64,000 nt of DNA, taken from positions 1-64,000 of the forward strand of contig JAZRXH010000091.1 in assembly GCA_045600125.1 (NCBI GenBank), written 5' to 3'. The notes beneath the pieces are model-generated. The model saw only the letters and a list, made by a program, of their open reading frames with translations. It had not been told where the DNA came from and did not search any database. This document shows, in pieces, positions 32,875 through 42,060 of this stretch. This DNA comes from SIG622 sp045600125. Lineage in GTDB: Bacteria > Bacillota > Clostridia > Oscillospirales > CAG-382. The position numbers were made by a program, and so were the translations under genes. How positions within the stretch are numbered: position 1 is the first letter of the stretch; each line of letters opens with the position of its first letter.

Positions 32875-34788
32875 ATGGCAGAAGCAAATTCCGTAAGACA
32901 CGGCAGCATATCGGTAGAGACCCGGAATATTTTCCCGGTCATCAAGAAGTGGCTTTACAGCGACAAGGAGATCTTCATCCGTGAGATCGTTTCCAACGCC
33001 TGCGACGCCGTGACAAAGCACAAGCGTCTGGTCTCTCTCGGAGAGGCAGAGGCCTCGAAGGAGCCTTACCGCATCGACGTAGTGCTCGACAAGGAGCTCT
33101 CCACCCTCACGGTATCGGATAACGGCATCGGCATGACAGAAGAGGAGATCGACAAATATATCAATCAGATCGCCCTTTCCGGCGCTCTCGATTTCATCGA
33201 AAAGTACGAGGGCAAGAGTGAAGAGGAGCAGAGCGGCATCATCGGTCACTTCGGTCTCGGCTTCTATTCGTCCTTCATGATTGCCGACAAGGTGGAGCTG
33301 GTTTCCAAGTCCTATGCCGGCAGCAAAACGACCAAATGGACGGGTCTTGATACCTGCGAATTCACCATGGAAGAGACCGAGGAAAGAGCGACCCGGGGCA
33401 CCGACGTCATCCTCTACGTGAACGACGACGAGAAGGAATTCCTCTCCGGCACGAAAATAAAGGATATGCTCGAAAAGTTCTGTTCCTTTATGCCGGTAGA
33501 AATCTATTACACCGAGCTTCCGAAAGAAGAATCCAAGGAAGAACCGAAGGAGTCCGATAAGAAGGATGGCGAAGAGAAGGAGCCGGAGGAAAAGCCCATC
33601 AACGACACCACGCCTCTCTGGCAGAAGAAGCCCTCCGACTGCACTCCCGAGGAATACAAGGAATTTTACCGCAAGGTGTTCCACGACTGGCGGGATCCGC
33701 TGTTCTACGTGCACATCAATGCGGACTATCCTCTCAACTTCAAGGGCATTCTCTTCTTCCCGCCCATGGACAATGAATACAGCACCATTGAAGGACAGGT
33801 CAAGCTGTACTACAATCAGGTATTCGTAGCGGACAACATCAAGGAGGTCATCCCCGACTTTCTTATGATCCTCAAGGGCGTGCTCGACTGTCCCGAGCTG
33901 CCTCTGAACGTATCGAGAAGCTATCTGCAGGCGAACGGCTATGTGGCGAAGATCTCCGCTCACATCGTGAAGAAGATGGCGGACAAGCTCACGGGAATGT
34001 ACAACACCGCCCGTGAGGAATACGAGAAGATCTGGCACGACATCAAGCCCTTCGTGGAATACGGCTGCATGAAGGACACGAAATTCGCCGACAGAGTGAA
34101 CGACGTTCTCCTCCTCAAGACCACCGACGAAAAGTTCCTGACCGTGAAGGAATACGCCGACACCGAGGGCTTCGACAAGGTGATCTACTACACCGACAAC
34201 GAGGTGCAGCAGTCGAGATACATCAGCATGTTCAAGAGTGAGAACATCCCGGTGGTCTGCTTCGACTCGATGATCGACGCTCAGTTCATTTCCTTCCTTG
34301 AATCAAAGTTCGCTTCCGTTGAGGATGAAAAGCTGAAGGGCACGAGGTTCTCCCGTGTGGACGCCGGTATTTCCAAGTCCATGAAGGCGGACGGCGAGGT
34401 GACAGAGGACACGGCTCTGTGCGATTTCGTAAAAGCGGCGCTCGCTCTCGGTGAAAACACCAAGGTCTCCACCGAAAGGCTCAAGGACACCGAGCTTCCC
34501 GCCATGCTGAACCTCACCGAGGATGCGCGGCGTTATGCGGACATGATGAAGATGTACATGGGCAAGGAAATGCCCGGTATGCCCGCCGAGGAAACACTCG
34601 TACTCAATCTGTCGAATCCCCTCGTGGCAAAGCTCTCCTCCACCCTCTCGGACGAGTCGAGGAAGGAAGTCAACGAAAAAATAGCCAAGCAGATCTACCG
34701 TCTTGCCCTTGTGGCGCACAGACAGCTTACCTCCGACGAGCTCCGCTCCTTCATCACCGACAGTGCAAAGCTGATGGAAGAGCTTTGA
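32875..34788 (+). CDS. htpG: Molecular chaperone HtpG (Hsp90)
   Basis: A 637-residue Hsp90. The GHKL ATPase domain has EIVSNACDAVTK, LTVSDNGIGMTEEE, GHFGLGFYSSFM and the end of the N-domain. A charged, Lys/Glu-rich linker of about 24 residues (near residue 220-245) precedes LWQKKP, then the middle domain with GILFFPP and LPLNVSRSYLQ, whose Arg contacts ATP, and the C-terminal dimerisation domain. The ATG at 32875 follows AAAGGAAG and gives the conserved start; the upstream ATG at 32809 lies in the leader. Cytoplasmic, stress-related folding role. Confidence 0.97.
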   Translation: MAEANSVRHGSISVETRNIFPVIKKWLYSDKEIFIREIVSNACDAVTKHKRLVSLGEAEASKEPYRIDVVLDKELSTLTVSDNGIGMTEEEIDKYINQIALSGALDFIEKYEGKSEEEQSGIIGHFGLGFYSSFMIADKVELVSKSYAGSKTTKWTGLDTCEFTMEETEERATRGTDVILYVNDDEKEFLSGTKIKDMLEKFCSFMPVEIYYTELPKEESKEEPKESDKKDGEEKEPEEKPINDTTPLWQKKPSDCTPEEYKEFYRKVFHDWRDPLFYVHINADYPLNFKGILFFPPMDNEYSTIEGQVKLYYNQVFVADNIKEVIPDFLMILKGVLDCPELPLNVSRSYLQANGYVAKISAHIVKKMADKLTGMYNTAREEYEKIWHDIKPFVEYGCMKDTKFADRVNDVLLLKTTDEKFLTVKEYADTEGFDKVIYYTDNEVQQSRYISMFKSENIPVVCFDSMIDAQFISFLESKFASVEDEKLKGTRFSRVDAGISKSMKADGEVTEDTALCDFVKAALALGENTKVSTERLKDTELPAMLNLTEDARRYADMMKMYMGKEMPGMPAEETLVLNLSNPLVAKLSSTLSDESRKEVNEKIAKQIYRLALVAHRQLTSDELRSFITDSAKLMEEL

Positions 34789-34812
34789 TGAATATCAAAA
34801 TATAAAAGCTTA

Positions 34813-34848
34813 TCTCCCGTGCCGAAGAACCGTCTTCGGTGCGGGAGA
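34813..34848 (+). terminator. Stem-loop after htpG
   Basis: A 16-bp stem (TCTCCCGTGCCGAAGA with TCTTCGGTGCGGGAGA, two G-U pairs) and a 4-base loop. The following T run is poor, so it may be a terminator or a 3' stability hairpin. Confidence 0.6.
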
Positions 34849-34865
34849 TCTCTTATGACAGCAAA

Positions 34866-34895
34866 AGACCGCACCGTGTGAACCGGGTGCGGTCT
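34866..34895 (-). terminator. Terminator of the liv operon
   Basis: Stem GACCGCACC (34867-34875) / GGTGCGGTC (34886-34894); on the minus strand it is followed by TTTT, 26 bases after livF. Confidence 0.7.
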
Positions 34896-34920
34896 CTTAT
34901 TGTGCAAACTATGCGAATGA

Positions 34921-35652
34921 TTACTTCGTCTTTCCGAGATAGGCTTCCTTGATTTTTTCGTTGGCAAGAAGCTCGGCTCCCGTGCCCTCCATCGTCACGC
35001 TTCCGGTTTCGAGAACGTATGCCTTATCGGCGATCCTCAGAGCCATATTGGCGTTCTGCTCGTTGAGGAGCACCGTGATGCCCTCTTCATTGACCCGGCG
35101 GATGATTGAAAAAATATCCTTGACAACGAGAGGCGCAAGACCGAGGGACGGCTCGTCCATCATGATCAGCTCGGGCTTGGACATGAGGGCTCTGCCTACG
35201 GCAAGCATCTGCTGTTCGCCGCCGGAAAGAGTACCTGCCAGCTGCCAGCTTCTTTCCTCCAGCCTCGGGAAGAGGTCATAGACCATTCTGATATCCTCGG
35301 AGAGGTCGTCCTTACGGACGTAAGCGCCGATTTTCAGATTTTCGAGAACGGTGAGGTTCGGGAAAACACGTCTTCCCTCGGGAACGAGGGAGATGCCTCT
35401 CGACACGATCTTATCGGAGGAAAGACCGCTGATCTGCTCGCCCTTGAAAAGGATCCTGCCGCTCTTGGGCTTTACGATACCGGCGATGGAACGGAGCGTG
35501 GTGCTCTTTCCGGCGCCGTTGGAGCCGATGAGGGTGATGATCTTACCCTTGGGGATATCAAAGGACACATTCTTGATGGCTTCGATACCGCCGTAGGAGA
35601 CCGAAAGGTTTTCGATGGAAAGATACTTTTCGTTACTGTTCGTCATCTTCAC
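34921..35652 (-). CDS. livF: Branched-chain amino acid ABC transporter ATPase LivF
   Basis: A 243-residue ATPase with Walker A GSNGAGKST, signature TLSGGEQQMLAVGRALM, Walker B LIMMDEPSLGLAP and H-loop NEQNANMALRIAD. The LSIENLSVSYGGIEA start and EGRRVFPNLTVLENL are LivF hallmarks. It overlaps the end of livG by 20 bases; start may be 35652 or the ATG at 35646. It energises uptake of leucine, isoleucine and valine. Confidence 0.95.
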   Translation of the reverse strand: MKMTNSNEKYLSIENLSVSYGGIEAIKNVSFDIPKGKIITLIGSNGAGKSTTLRSIAGIVKPKSGRILFKGEQISGLSSDKIVSRGISLVPEGRRVFPNLTVLENLKIGAYVRKDDLSEDIRMVYDLFPRLEERSWQLAGTLSGGEQQMLAVGRALMSKPELIMMDEPSLGLAPLVVKDIFSIIRRVNEEGITVLLNEQNANMALRIADKAYVLETGSVTMEGTGAELLANEKIKEAYLGKTK

Positions 35653-36478
35653 TCACCCCCAGATATGCTTTGATGACTTTGGGATTGGACTGGATCTCGG
35701 ACGGCACGCCGCTTGCGATCTGCTTACCGAAGTCAATGACGTAAATTCTGTCCGAGATTTCCATGACGAGGTTCATGTGGTGCTCGATCATAAAGATGGT
35801 AAGACCGAACTCGTCCCGGATCCTGCCGATGAAGGCGGTCAGCTCCGCCGTTTCCTGCGGGTTCATACCGGCGGCAGGCTCGTCGAGAAGGAGGAGCTTG
35901 GGCCCGGTGGCAAGGGCTCTTGCGATCTCAAGGCGTCTCTGCTTACCGTAAGGAAGGGAGGTCGCCTGCTCGTCTGCCACGTCCGCAAGGTCAAGGAGAC
36001 GGAGAAGCTCCATAGACTCCTCTTTCATCTTCTTTTCCTCGGCGGCGTTCAGATGCAGGGAGGAAGTGAAGAAGTTCGACTTCCGGTGCATGTGCTTTGC
36101 CACGAGCACGTTTTCGAATACCGTCTGTTCCTTGAAGAGTCGGATGTTCTGGAAGGTTCTTGCGATACCGCAGGCGGTGATCTTATCCGGCGTCTTTACG
36201 ATGGTGTTTCTGTACATTCCCCGGTTTTCGCCGGCATAGAGCTTTTTCATCTTGCCCTTGGGGAAGTTCTCGATAATGGTCCTCCCCTCGAACTGCACTC
36301 TGCCGTTGGTGGGCTGATATACGCCGGTGATGACGTTGAAGGCGGTGGTCTTACCGGCACCGTTGGGACCGATGAGGGCGACGATCTCGCCTTCGTTTAC
36401 GTCCATGGAAAGGTTATTGACGGCTACGACGCCGCCGAACTGCATCGTTATGTTTTCAACATGAAGTACGTTTCCCAT
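35633..36478 (-). CDS. livG: Branched-chain amino acid ABC transporter ATPase LivG
   Basis: A 281-residue ATPase: Walker A GPNGAGKTT, the long LivG-specific insert (FKEQTVFENVLVAKHMHRKS, Walker-adjacent GIARTFQNIRLF), Walker B LLLLDEPAAGMNPQE, and IEHHMNLVMEISDRIYV at the H-loop. The signature LPYGKQRRLEIARAL replaces LSGGQ, which is normal for LivG. The start ATG overlaps the livM stop by one base and the end overlaps livF, showing translational coupling. Confidence 0.95.
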   Translation of the reverse strand: MGNVLHVENITMQFGGVVAVNNLSMDVNEGEIVALIGPNGAGKTTAFNVITGVYQPTNGRVQFEGRTIIENFPKGKMKKLYAGENRGMYRNTIVKTPDKITACGIARTFQNIRLFKEQTVFENVLVAKHMHRKSNFFTSSLHLNAAEEKKMKEESMELLRLLDLADVADEQATSLPYGKQRRLEIARALATGPKLLLLDEPAAGMNPQETAELTAFIGRIRDEFGLTIFMIEHHMNLVMEISDRIYVIDFGKQIASGVPSEIQSNPKVIKAYLGVSEDDEQ

Positions 36479-37644
36479 TATTTCTGTACCTCCTGTGTCT
36501 TGGCTTCAAACACGTTCTTTTTGGTGAAAAGGCGTGAGAAGAAGTTGATGATCCTCGTGATCGAAAGCTCGTTTGTACCCATGATGCCCTTGCGGAAGAA
36601 GAGCACGATAATCATGATAATGACCGAGAAGACGACCATACGGAAGCCGCCGCGGAGTACCTTGGGAGCGTTGATAAAGAGGAACTTGCCGCTGTCGAGA
36701 CCTCTGAGAAGCCATTCGGAGGCGGCGATGTAAAGGAAGGAAGCGAAGACGCTTCCGGTCACCGAGCCGATACCGCCGATGACGACGATGAGAAGGATCT
36801 CGTAGGTCATAGCCGACTTGAAGGGCGTTGCCTGCAGGGTATTCTGGAACATGGCAAGAAGCGCACCGCCGATGCCGGCGAAGAAGGAGCTGGTGATGAA
36901 GGAGATCATCTTGTGCTTTGCAAGGTTGATACCCATCGCCTCGGCGGCGATCTCATCGTCACGGATCGCCTTGAAGGCACGTCCGTAGGTGGAATTGATG
37001 ATCAGCACGATCAGAAGGATACAGATCAGCGCCACCGTCATAGGGAAGAGCGCCGAGGAGAAGACGGGGAACTTTCTGAGCACGTTGGAGCCGTTGGTTA
37101 CGGGGCCCAGCTTTTCCCACTGGAAGATCGCACGGATGATCTCGGCAAAGCCGAGGGTCGCAATGGCAAGGTAGTCACTCTTGAGCTTCAGCACCGGAAG
37201 ACCGATGAGGAAGGCAAAGACAGCCGCTACGATACCGCCGGCGATCATGCCGATGATCATGATACCGAAGTCGGAGCCCTTCTGTGAAAAGCCGAGAGTG
37301 GCGGCGATGCCGTCATACCAGCCTCTCGATACGGCGCTCCCCTGCTCTATGTACATATACACGCTCTCACGGGCGGAGTCGGGAATGGAGATGACTGCAT
37401 AGGTGTAGGCGCCCAGAAGCATGAAGCCCGCCTGACCGAGGGAGAAAAGACCGGTGAAACCGTTGAGCAGGTTCATGGACACGGCAACAAGGGCGTAGAT
37501 GGAGCCCTTCTTGATGACGGTGAAGAGCATGGGATTCACGCCGGGCGTCTTTTCGAGGATCGCTACGAGAGCGAAACAGACGGCGATCAGGGCGACGTTG
37601 AAGATGAGGTCGATGCGTTTGATCTTGTTCTTATTGGTAATCAT
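36478..37644 (-). CDS. livM: Branched-chain amino acid ABC transporter permease LivM
   Basis: A 388-residue inner-membrane permease with about ten hydrophobic segments. The family features LFSLGQAGFMLLGAYTYA, LPVLKLKSDYLAIATLGFAEIIR and the coupling-helix loop AIRDDEIAAEAMGINLAKHK are present, followed by VIGGIGSVTGSVF. A predicted extracytoplasmic loop of about 45 residues (near 100-145) is longer than usual. GGAGGT precedes the ATG. Partner of LivH. Confidence 0.94.
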   Translation of the reverse strand: MITNKNKIKRIDLIFNVALIAVCFALVAILEKTPGVNPMLFTVIKKGSIYALVAVSMNLLNGFTGLFSLGQAGFMLLGAYTYAVISIPDSARESVYMYIEQGSAVSRGWYDGIAATLGFSQKGSDFGIMIIGMIAGGIVAAVFAFLIGLPVLKLKSDYLAIATLGFAEIIRAIFQWEKLGPVTNGSNVLRKFPVFSSALFPMTVALICILLIVLIINSTYGRAFKAIRDDEIAAEAMGINLAKHKMISFITSSFFAGIGGALLAMFQNTLQATPFKSAMTYEILLIVVIGGIGSVTGSVFASFLYIAASEWLLRGLDSGKFLFINAPKVLRGGFRMVVFSVIIMIIVLFFRKGIMGTNELSITRIINFFSRLFTKKNVFEAKTQEVQK

Positions 37645-37656
37645 GTCCGCACCTCC

Positions 37657-38649
37657 TTAAACCTTATCGATCTTCTTCTCACCGAAGAGTCCCGTGGGCT
37701 TTACGCAGAGGATGATGATGAGAAGAACGAATGTGAATGCGTCGGAGAAGGTCGCAAAGCCGAAGTTTGTATGGATGACGCCCATGGTCACGAGGATATT
37801 GTCAAGACCTTTCAGGATATTCTCGCAGATACCGATGATGAACGCTCCGACAACGGCGCCGGGGATTGAGCCGATACCGCCGAATACCGCTGCGACGAAT
37901 GCCTTAAGGCCGGGCATGGCGCCGGAGGTGGGCGTTACCGATGCATAGTTTGTGAAGTACAGTACAGAACCGACCGCCGCAAGGAAGGAGCCGATGAGGA
38001 AGGTCACGGAAATGACCTTGTCCACCTTGATGCCCATGAGACGGCTGGTCTCGAAGTCTCTCGATACGGCTCTCATCGCCATACCGATCTTGGTCTTCTG
38101 AATGAGGAGAACAAGGAGAACGACGAGGACGATGGTGAGGATCGGGGTGATGATGGTGACACGCTTCACGCTGGTCGCACCGATCTTAACGGTATCCGAA
38201 AGCCACGGCATGGAAGCGCCGGTAGCGGGATAGGGCTTAGCAAGACCGCCGGTCACGTAGATGGCGAGGTTCTGGATGAGATAGGAAACGCCGATGGCGG
38301 AGATCATGACCGACATACGGGGAGAGCTGCGCAGAGGTCTGTACGCCGCCGCTTCCACCGTCAGTCCGAGCGCCACGGTAAGCACGAGGACGAGAATGAC
38401 CGAAATGACGATCGACAGAACGAACGCCGCAGAGGGCGCCATGCCGACGTTTGTCAGAAGGGGCGTAAGGGCGGTATTGATGTATACCATCAGAAGTCCC
38501 GCCACCATGAAGATATCGCCGTGGGCGAAATTGATGAGTCTGAGTATACCGTATACCATGGTGTAACCGATGGCAATGAGGGCATACTGACCGCCGACCG
38601 AAATACCGCTGAGGATATACGGGAGCGCGGTCTCAAATAGTTTAAGCAT
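37657..38649 (-). CDS. livH: Branched-chain amino acid ABC transporter permease LivH
   Basis: A 330-residue permease with about eight hydrophobic segments: SGISVGGQYALIAIGYTMVYG, LRLINFAHGDIFM, RAVSRDFETSRLMGIKVDKV (coupling helix) and AVFGGIGSIPGAVVG. The ATG at 38649 follows GAAGGAGG; the longer frame to 38688 lacks a site. It ends 12 bases before livM. Confidence 0.94.
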   Translation of the reverse strand: MLKLFETALPYILSGISVGGQYALIAIGYTMVYGILRLINFAHGDIFMVAGLLMVYINTALTPLLTNVGMAPSAAFVLSIVISVILVLVLTVALGLTVEAAAYRPLRSSPRMSVMISAIGVSYLIQNLAIYVTGGLAKPYPATGASMPWLSDTVKIGATSVKRVTIITPILTIVLVVLLVLLIQKTKIGMAMRAVSRDFETSRLMGIKVDKVISVTFLIGSFLAAVGSVLYFTNYASVTPTSGAMPGLKAFVAAVFGGIGSIPGAVVGAFIIGICENILKGLDNILVTMGVIHTNFGFATFSDAFTFVLLIIILCVKPTGLFGEKKIDKV

Positions 38650-38868
38650 AAAATCCTCCTTCCCCTCAAAAAGCAGGAAAACGCACATGGCCTATCCTGC
38701 ATCCGGGATGCAAAACACCTGTGCGGTCCTTTCGGTTTTTGCGGGTCGTGTAAGAAAAGTCCGACTGCTCTGAGCCTCTTGAAGAGGCGTGCTTACCTCC
38801 GTCTTTTCAACAGACTCAGAAAAGCCCGTATTATGGGATCCTGTTCGGCAGGAATAAAAAGTTCAAAA

Positions 38869-38899
38869 CACGGCGAGCGATGCTTTGTCGCTCGCCGTG
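38869..38899 (-). terminator. Strong intergenic stem-loop between livJ and livH
   Basis: Perfect 12-bp stem CACGGCGAGCGA / TCGCTCGCCGTG with a 7-base loop, 48 bases past the livJ stop and followed on the minus strand by TTTT. It likely ends most livJ transcripts, or protects their 3' end, leaving read-through to the permease genes; this would explain excess binding protein. Confidence 0.78.
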
Positions 38900-38946
38900 C
38901 CTTTTATGGCTTAGATATTACGAGCCGATTATGCGCCTTTTACGGA

Positions 38947-40140
38947 TCAGTTGATACCCTGCTCTGCAACGAAGGTCCATGTGCCGGTCTCGGTGTTCGC
39001 CTGCTTAACGTATGCGGTATCACGCTTAGCATCGCCGATCTCGTCGAATTCGATGGCGCCGGATACACCCGTGTAGGTAACGCCGGGAAGAGCCTTCTGA
39101 ACGTCTGCGGGGTTGGTGGAGCCTGCTGCCTTGAGAGCTTCGAGAGCTACGTAGTATACGTCGTAACCCATAGCGGTCACTGCGGATACGGTGTCGTCGC
39201 CGCCGTTGTTAGCCTTGTTGGTAGCGTCGCCGTTGATGAATTCCTTGATGCCTGCGTCGAATTCGGGGTTGCCGCCTTCCTGATAGAAGGTCGTAACGAA
39301 GATCTCAACGTCCTTGCCCTTTGCGGCATTGAGGATTACGTTTGCATCCCAGGTATCGCCTGCGAGGAGCGGGATCTTCACGCCCTGGGTAGCACTCTGC
39401 TCGATGATGAGCTGTGCAGCCTCGGTGGAGGTGGGGGCGAAGATAACGTCGCATTCCTGAGCGACAGCGGTGTTGATGAATGCGGTAAAGTCGGAGTTGC
39501 CTTCCTGGAAGGATTCTTCAACTACTTCGCCGCCGTTGGCAACGAATGCCTTCTTGAAGTTGTAGCCGAGGCCGGTGGAATAGTCGTCGCCGAGCTTGGT
39601 GAGGATATAAGCCTTCTTAGCCTCGAACTTGTCCTTTGCAAGGTTTGCAAGAACGGTGCCCTGGAAGGGATCGAGGAAGCAGATTCTGAAGTAGTGTTCG
39701 TTGCCTTCGGTTACCTGGGGGTTGGTGCAGGTGATGCCGATGGCGGGAACGCCGCCGTTCTTGAAGGTATCGGATGCAGCGATGGAAACGCCGGAGCCGT
39801 AGGAGCCTACTACTACCGAGCAGCCTGCGGATACGAGGGTCTGTGCTGCGGTGGGAGCCTTGTCGTTGGAAGAACCGTTATCAGCGTAAACGAGCTCTAC
39901 CTTGTATTCCTTGCCGCCAATCTCAACGGTAGGAGTCTTGTAGTTGGCGTACTGAACGCCGAGGATCTCCTGCTTGCCGCCTGCGCCGTTATCACCGGAC
40001 TGGGGCTCGAACACGCCGATCTTTACGACGTTTTCACCGGAAGCCTCGCCGCCTTCGTCAACGGCGGGAGTGTTTTCACAAGCCGTGAAGGATACTGCAC
40101 ACATAGCAGCTGCAAGAAGCAATGCAAGTGTCTTTTTCAT
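38947..40140 (-). CDS. livJ: Branched-chain amino acid-binding lipoprotein
   Basis: A 397-residue type I periplasmic-binding-protein lipoprotein. The signal peptide MKKTLALLLAAAMCAVSFTA ends at a lipobox with Cys21, so it should be anchored to the membrane outer face. Then comes a short spacer and the LivJ fold (VVKIGVFEPQSGDNGAGGKQ, VNPQ-like CTNPQVTEGNEHYFRICFLD, ILTKLGDDYSTGLGYNFKK). It is the first gene of livJ-H-M-G-F and has a GGAGGT site. Promoter candidate on the minus strand: TGGCAA-N17-TATAAT near 40207-40234. Confidence 0.95.
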   Translation of the reverse strand: MKKTLALLLAAAMCAVSFTACENTPAVDEGGEASGENVVKIGVFEPQSGDNGAGGKQEILGVQYANYKTPTVEIGGKEYKVELVYADNGSSNDKAPTAAQTLVSAGCSVVVGSYGSGVSIAASDTFKNGGVPAIGITCTNPQVTEGNEHYFRICFLDPFQGTVLANLAKDKFEAKKAYILTKLGDDYSTGLGYNFKKAFVANGGEVVEESFQEGNSDFTAFINTAVAQECDVIFAPTSTEAAQLIIEQSATQGVKIPLLAGDTWDANVILNAAKGKDVEIFVTTFYQEGGNPEFDAGIKEFINGDATNKANNGGDDTVSAVTAMGYDVYYVALEALKAAGSTNPADVQKALPGVTYTGVSGAIEFDEIGDAKRDTAYVKQANTETGTWTFVAEQGIN

Positions 40141-40710
40141 GGATAATTACCTCCAAAAAATAATAGTTGTTTCGCCTGCGCCCACTTGCGCAAACGTTCA
40201 ATGTATTATACCACAGTTTTTTTTGAATTGCCATAGATTTTGAAAAGTTTTTTCTTTTTTTGAGAAGGAAAACGGCATTTTTTTGCTTTTTTCCGTCAAA
40301 AAAGCCTATTTTTGAATATTCTTTTAACAAAAGCACCGTCCGACAGCGGGATTTTCTGCATTTCGGTAGACAAAACAAGCAATTTCGTACAAAACGGTAT
40401 ATTTCGTGAGAAAACGTATCAAAGCTGTCCTTGCTTTTGAACACAGACCCGCCCGGTCCTTTCCGGGGAGGATCGCCGCCTCGGAAACGGGCAAAAGGTT
40501 GCTTTCCGGCATTTCATCGGAAGAGTTGTCGGGCGGGAATTGCCGCCTTTTCGGGCAGACCTTTCCATAGGAGGATTTCCCGCTTCCCGTGCCGCCGTTT
40601 CCCGTCCTGCCGTACTTGCGGAAGGTAAGTCCCCTCCCCCTCCCGGAGGTGCGCCTCCGTAAGGCTTTTCCATATGGGTAAAATCCCGGAAAACCCTGCA
40701 GGAAATAACA
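40141..40710. other. Intergenic region with an unexplained GC-rich, hairpin-rich block
   Basis: About 570 bases without a supported gene. The first 200 are AT-rich and hold the livJ promoter. The block at 40440-40690 is GC-rich, with several possible hairpins: CCCGCCCG (40448-40455) can pair with CGGGCGGG (40530-40537), and CGGAGG/CCTCCG form a tight hairpin near 40643-40659. A tATGGAAA-type sequence occurs twice on the minus strand. Open frames in it overlap the CAP gene on the other strand and have no family match that I know. It might be a structured RNA or a decayed element. Confidence 0.4.
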
Positions 40711-40740
40711 TTGCATTCGCTTTTTCCGATGCGGTATAAT
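40711..40740 (+). promoter_or_regulatory. Promoter of the CAP exoprotein
   Basis: TTGCAT (40711-40716), 18-base spacer, TATAAT (40735-40740). Confidence 0.75.
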
Positions 40741-40771
40741 GCAGGCACAGAAAGAAAAGGAGGTAAAAAAC

Positions 40772-41908
40772 ATGAAAAAAATCCTTTCTGTATTGACGTC
40801 CGCCGCTCTTGCGGCGACGGTCTTCACCGGTTCCGCAGGAGCAAAGCCCCTTCTTTCCGAAAAAGCCCTGCGGACTCTCACAAAGCTTACACAAAACGCC
40901 GGCTGTTCTTTCAAAAACACCGGATGCACGGACTGCACGGACAAGGGAGGAAAGACCTGCACCGAGATCACGCTGACGCTTCCCGAGCTGTTGAAGGTTC
41001 TCGACGGTGCTTCGGAAAAGGACGTCCGCAGCATCCTTGCGGAACTGTGTGCCGAAGGTCTTCCCGCCTGCCCGCAGACCTGCCCCGACACACCCGGCAC
41101 AGAAGAAGAGCCGGAAGAGGAGCCGGAAGCCGTTGAAGTTGAAGAGGAAGAAGAAGGAGAAGAAGAAAACGAGTCCGCCGCTCCGGAGGAGGAAACGTCT
41201 GAAGATGCTCCGGAGGACGAGCCGTCCCGCCGCTTCACCGGTCTTCCTCTTTACGAGCTGGGGGTCGGAAAGCCCGTCAGCTGGGACGAGCTTCTGCAGC
41301 TTTTCCGGGGACTCCCGGATGTAAACGAAATTCTTCCCCAAAAGCCGGCAAAGCCCGATACACCGGACGTGCCAGACACGCCCGCTGTGCCCGATACGCC
41401 AAGTGTGCCCGATACGCCGGCTATCCCCGATAAGCCGAGTATGCCCGAAACGCCGGGCGTACCGGAAAAGCCCGAAGCTCCCACCGTTCCCGCAGAGGAC
41501 GTTGTCACCGGAGAAGCGGGTGAATATGCGGAATTCGTCTCCGAGGTAGTGCGTCTTGTGAACGAAGAGAGAGCGAAGGCGGGCCTTGCTCCCGTGAAGG
41601 CGGCAAACGCTGTTCTCATGAAGGCGGCGCAGAAGCGTGCCGAGGAGCAGACCGTCCTCTTCTCCCACACCCGTCCCGACGGCAGGAGCTGCTTCACCGT
41701 CCTTTCCGACTACGGGATCTCCTACCTCCGTGCAGGTGAAAACGTAGCCTACGGTCAGCGGACGCCGTCTGAGGTCATGCGGGGATGGATGAATTCCGCA
41801 GGACACCGGGCAAACATTCTCGGTGCCGACTACGACACGCTGGGCGTCGGATGCTGTAAGAAAAACGGGACGTTCTACTGGGCGCAGATGTTCATAAAGG
41901 CAAGGTAA
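40772..41908 (+). CDS. Secreted CAP (SCP/PR1)-domain protein
   Basis: A 378-residue exported protein. Signal peptide MKKILSVLTSAALAATVFTG with a cleavage site after GSAGA. A cysteine-bearing N-terminal region, a Glu-rich acidic stretch (near 110-155), and a Pro-rich repeat region (PDTPxVPDTP-type, about residues 200-240) act as a spacer. The C-terminal 130 residues are a CAP domain: VRLVNEERAKAGLAPV, the His of FSHTRPDG, AGENVAYG with the Glu, and WMNSAGHRANIL with the second His. CAP proteins of Clostridia are extracellular, of poorly known role. The ATG follows GGAGGT; repeats are in-frame. Confidence 0.9.
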   Translation: MKKILSVLTSAALAATVFTGSAGAKPLLSEKALRTLTKLTQNAGCSFKNTGCTDCTDKGGKTCTEITLTLPELLKVLDGASEKDVRSILAELCAEGLPACPQTCPDTPGTEEEPEEEPEAVEVEEEEEGEEENESAAPEEETSEDAPEDEPSRRFTGLPLYELGVGKPVSWDELLQLFRGLPDVNEILPQKPAKPDTPDVPDTPAVPDTPSVPDTPAIPDKPSMPETPGVPEKPEAPTVPAEDVVTGEAGEYAEFVSEVVRLVNEERAKAGLAPVKAANAVLMKAAQKRAEEQTVLFSHTRPDGRSCFTVLSDYGISYLRAGENVAYGQRTPSEVMRGWMNSAGHRANILGADYDTLGVGCCKKNGTFYWAQMFIKAR

Positions 41909-41986
41909 GCGGCTTCTTCCGTCTTTCCGGGTTATACGGACGATTCGGAATTTTGCGAAGTTTTGTGTTTTTTCCTTCCGTATCCC

Positions 41987-42015
41987 TTGCAATTTGCGGC
42001 GGGATATGGTATGAT
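41987..42015 (+). promoter_or_regulatory. Promoter of the YcxB-like gene
   Basis: TTGCAA (41987-41992), 17-base spacer, TATGAT (42010-42015). Confidence 0.7.
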
Positions 42016-42060
42016 GTCGGCAGTGAGAAAAAAACAAACGCTGACGGAAGGAAAACACAT

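Noticed and set aside
32605..34038. A 477-codon open frame on the minus strand
   Set aside because: Antisense to htpG, hydrophobic by codon complement only.
41340..41480. Short tandem repeats that could suggest a CRISPR array
   Set aside because: They are in-frame PDTP codons of the CAP protein, without constant repeat length or spacers.
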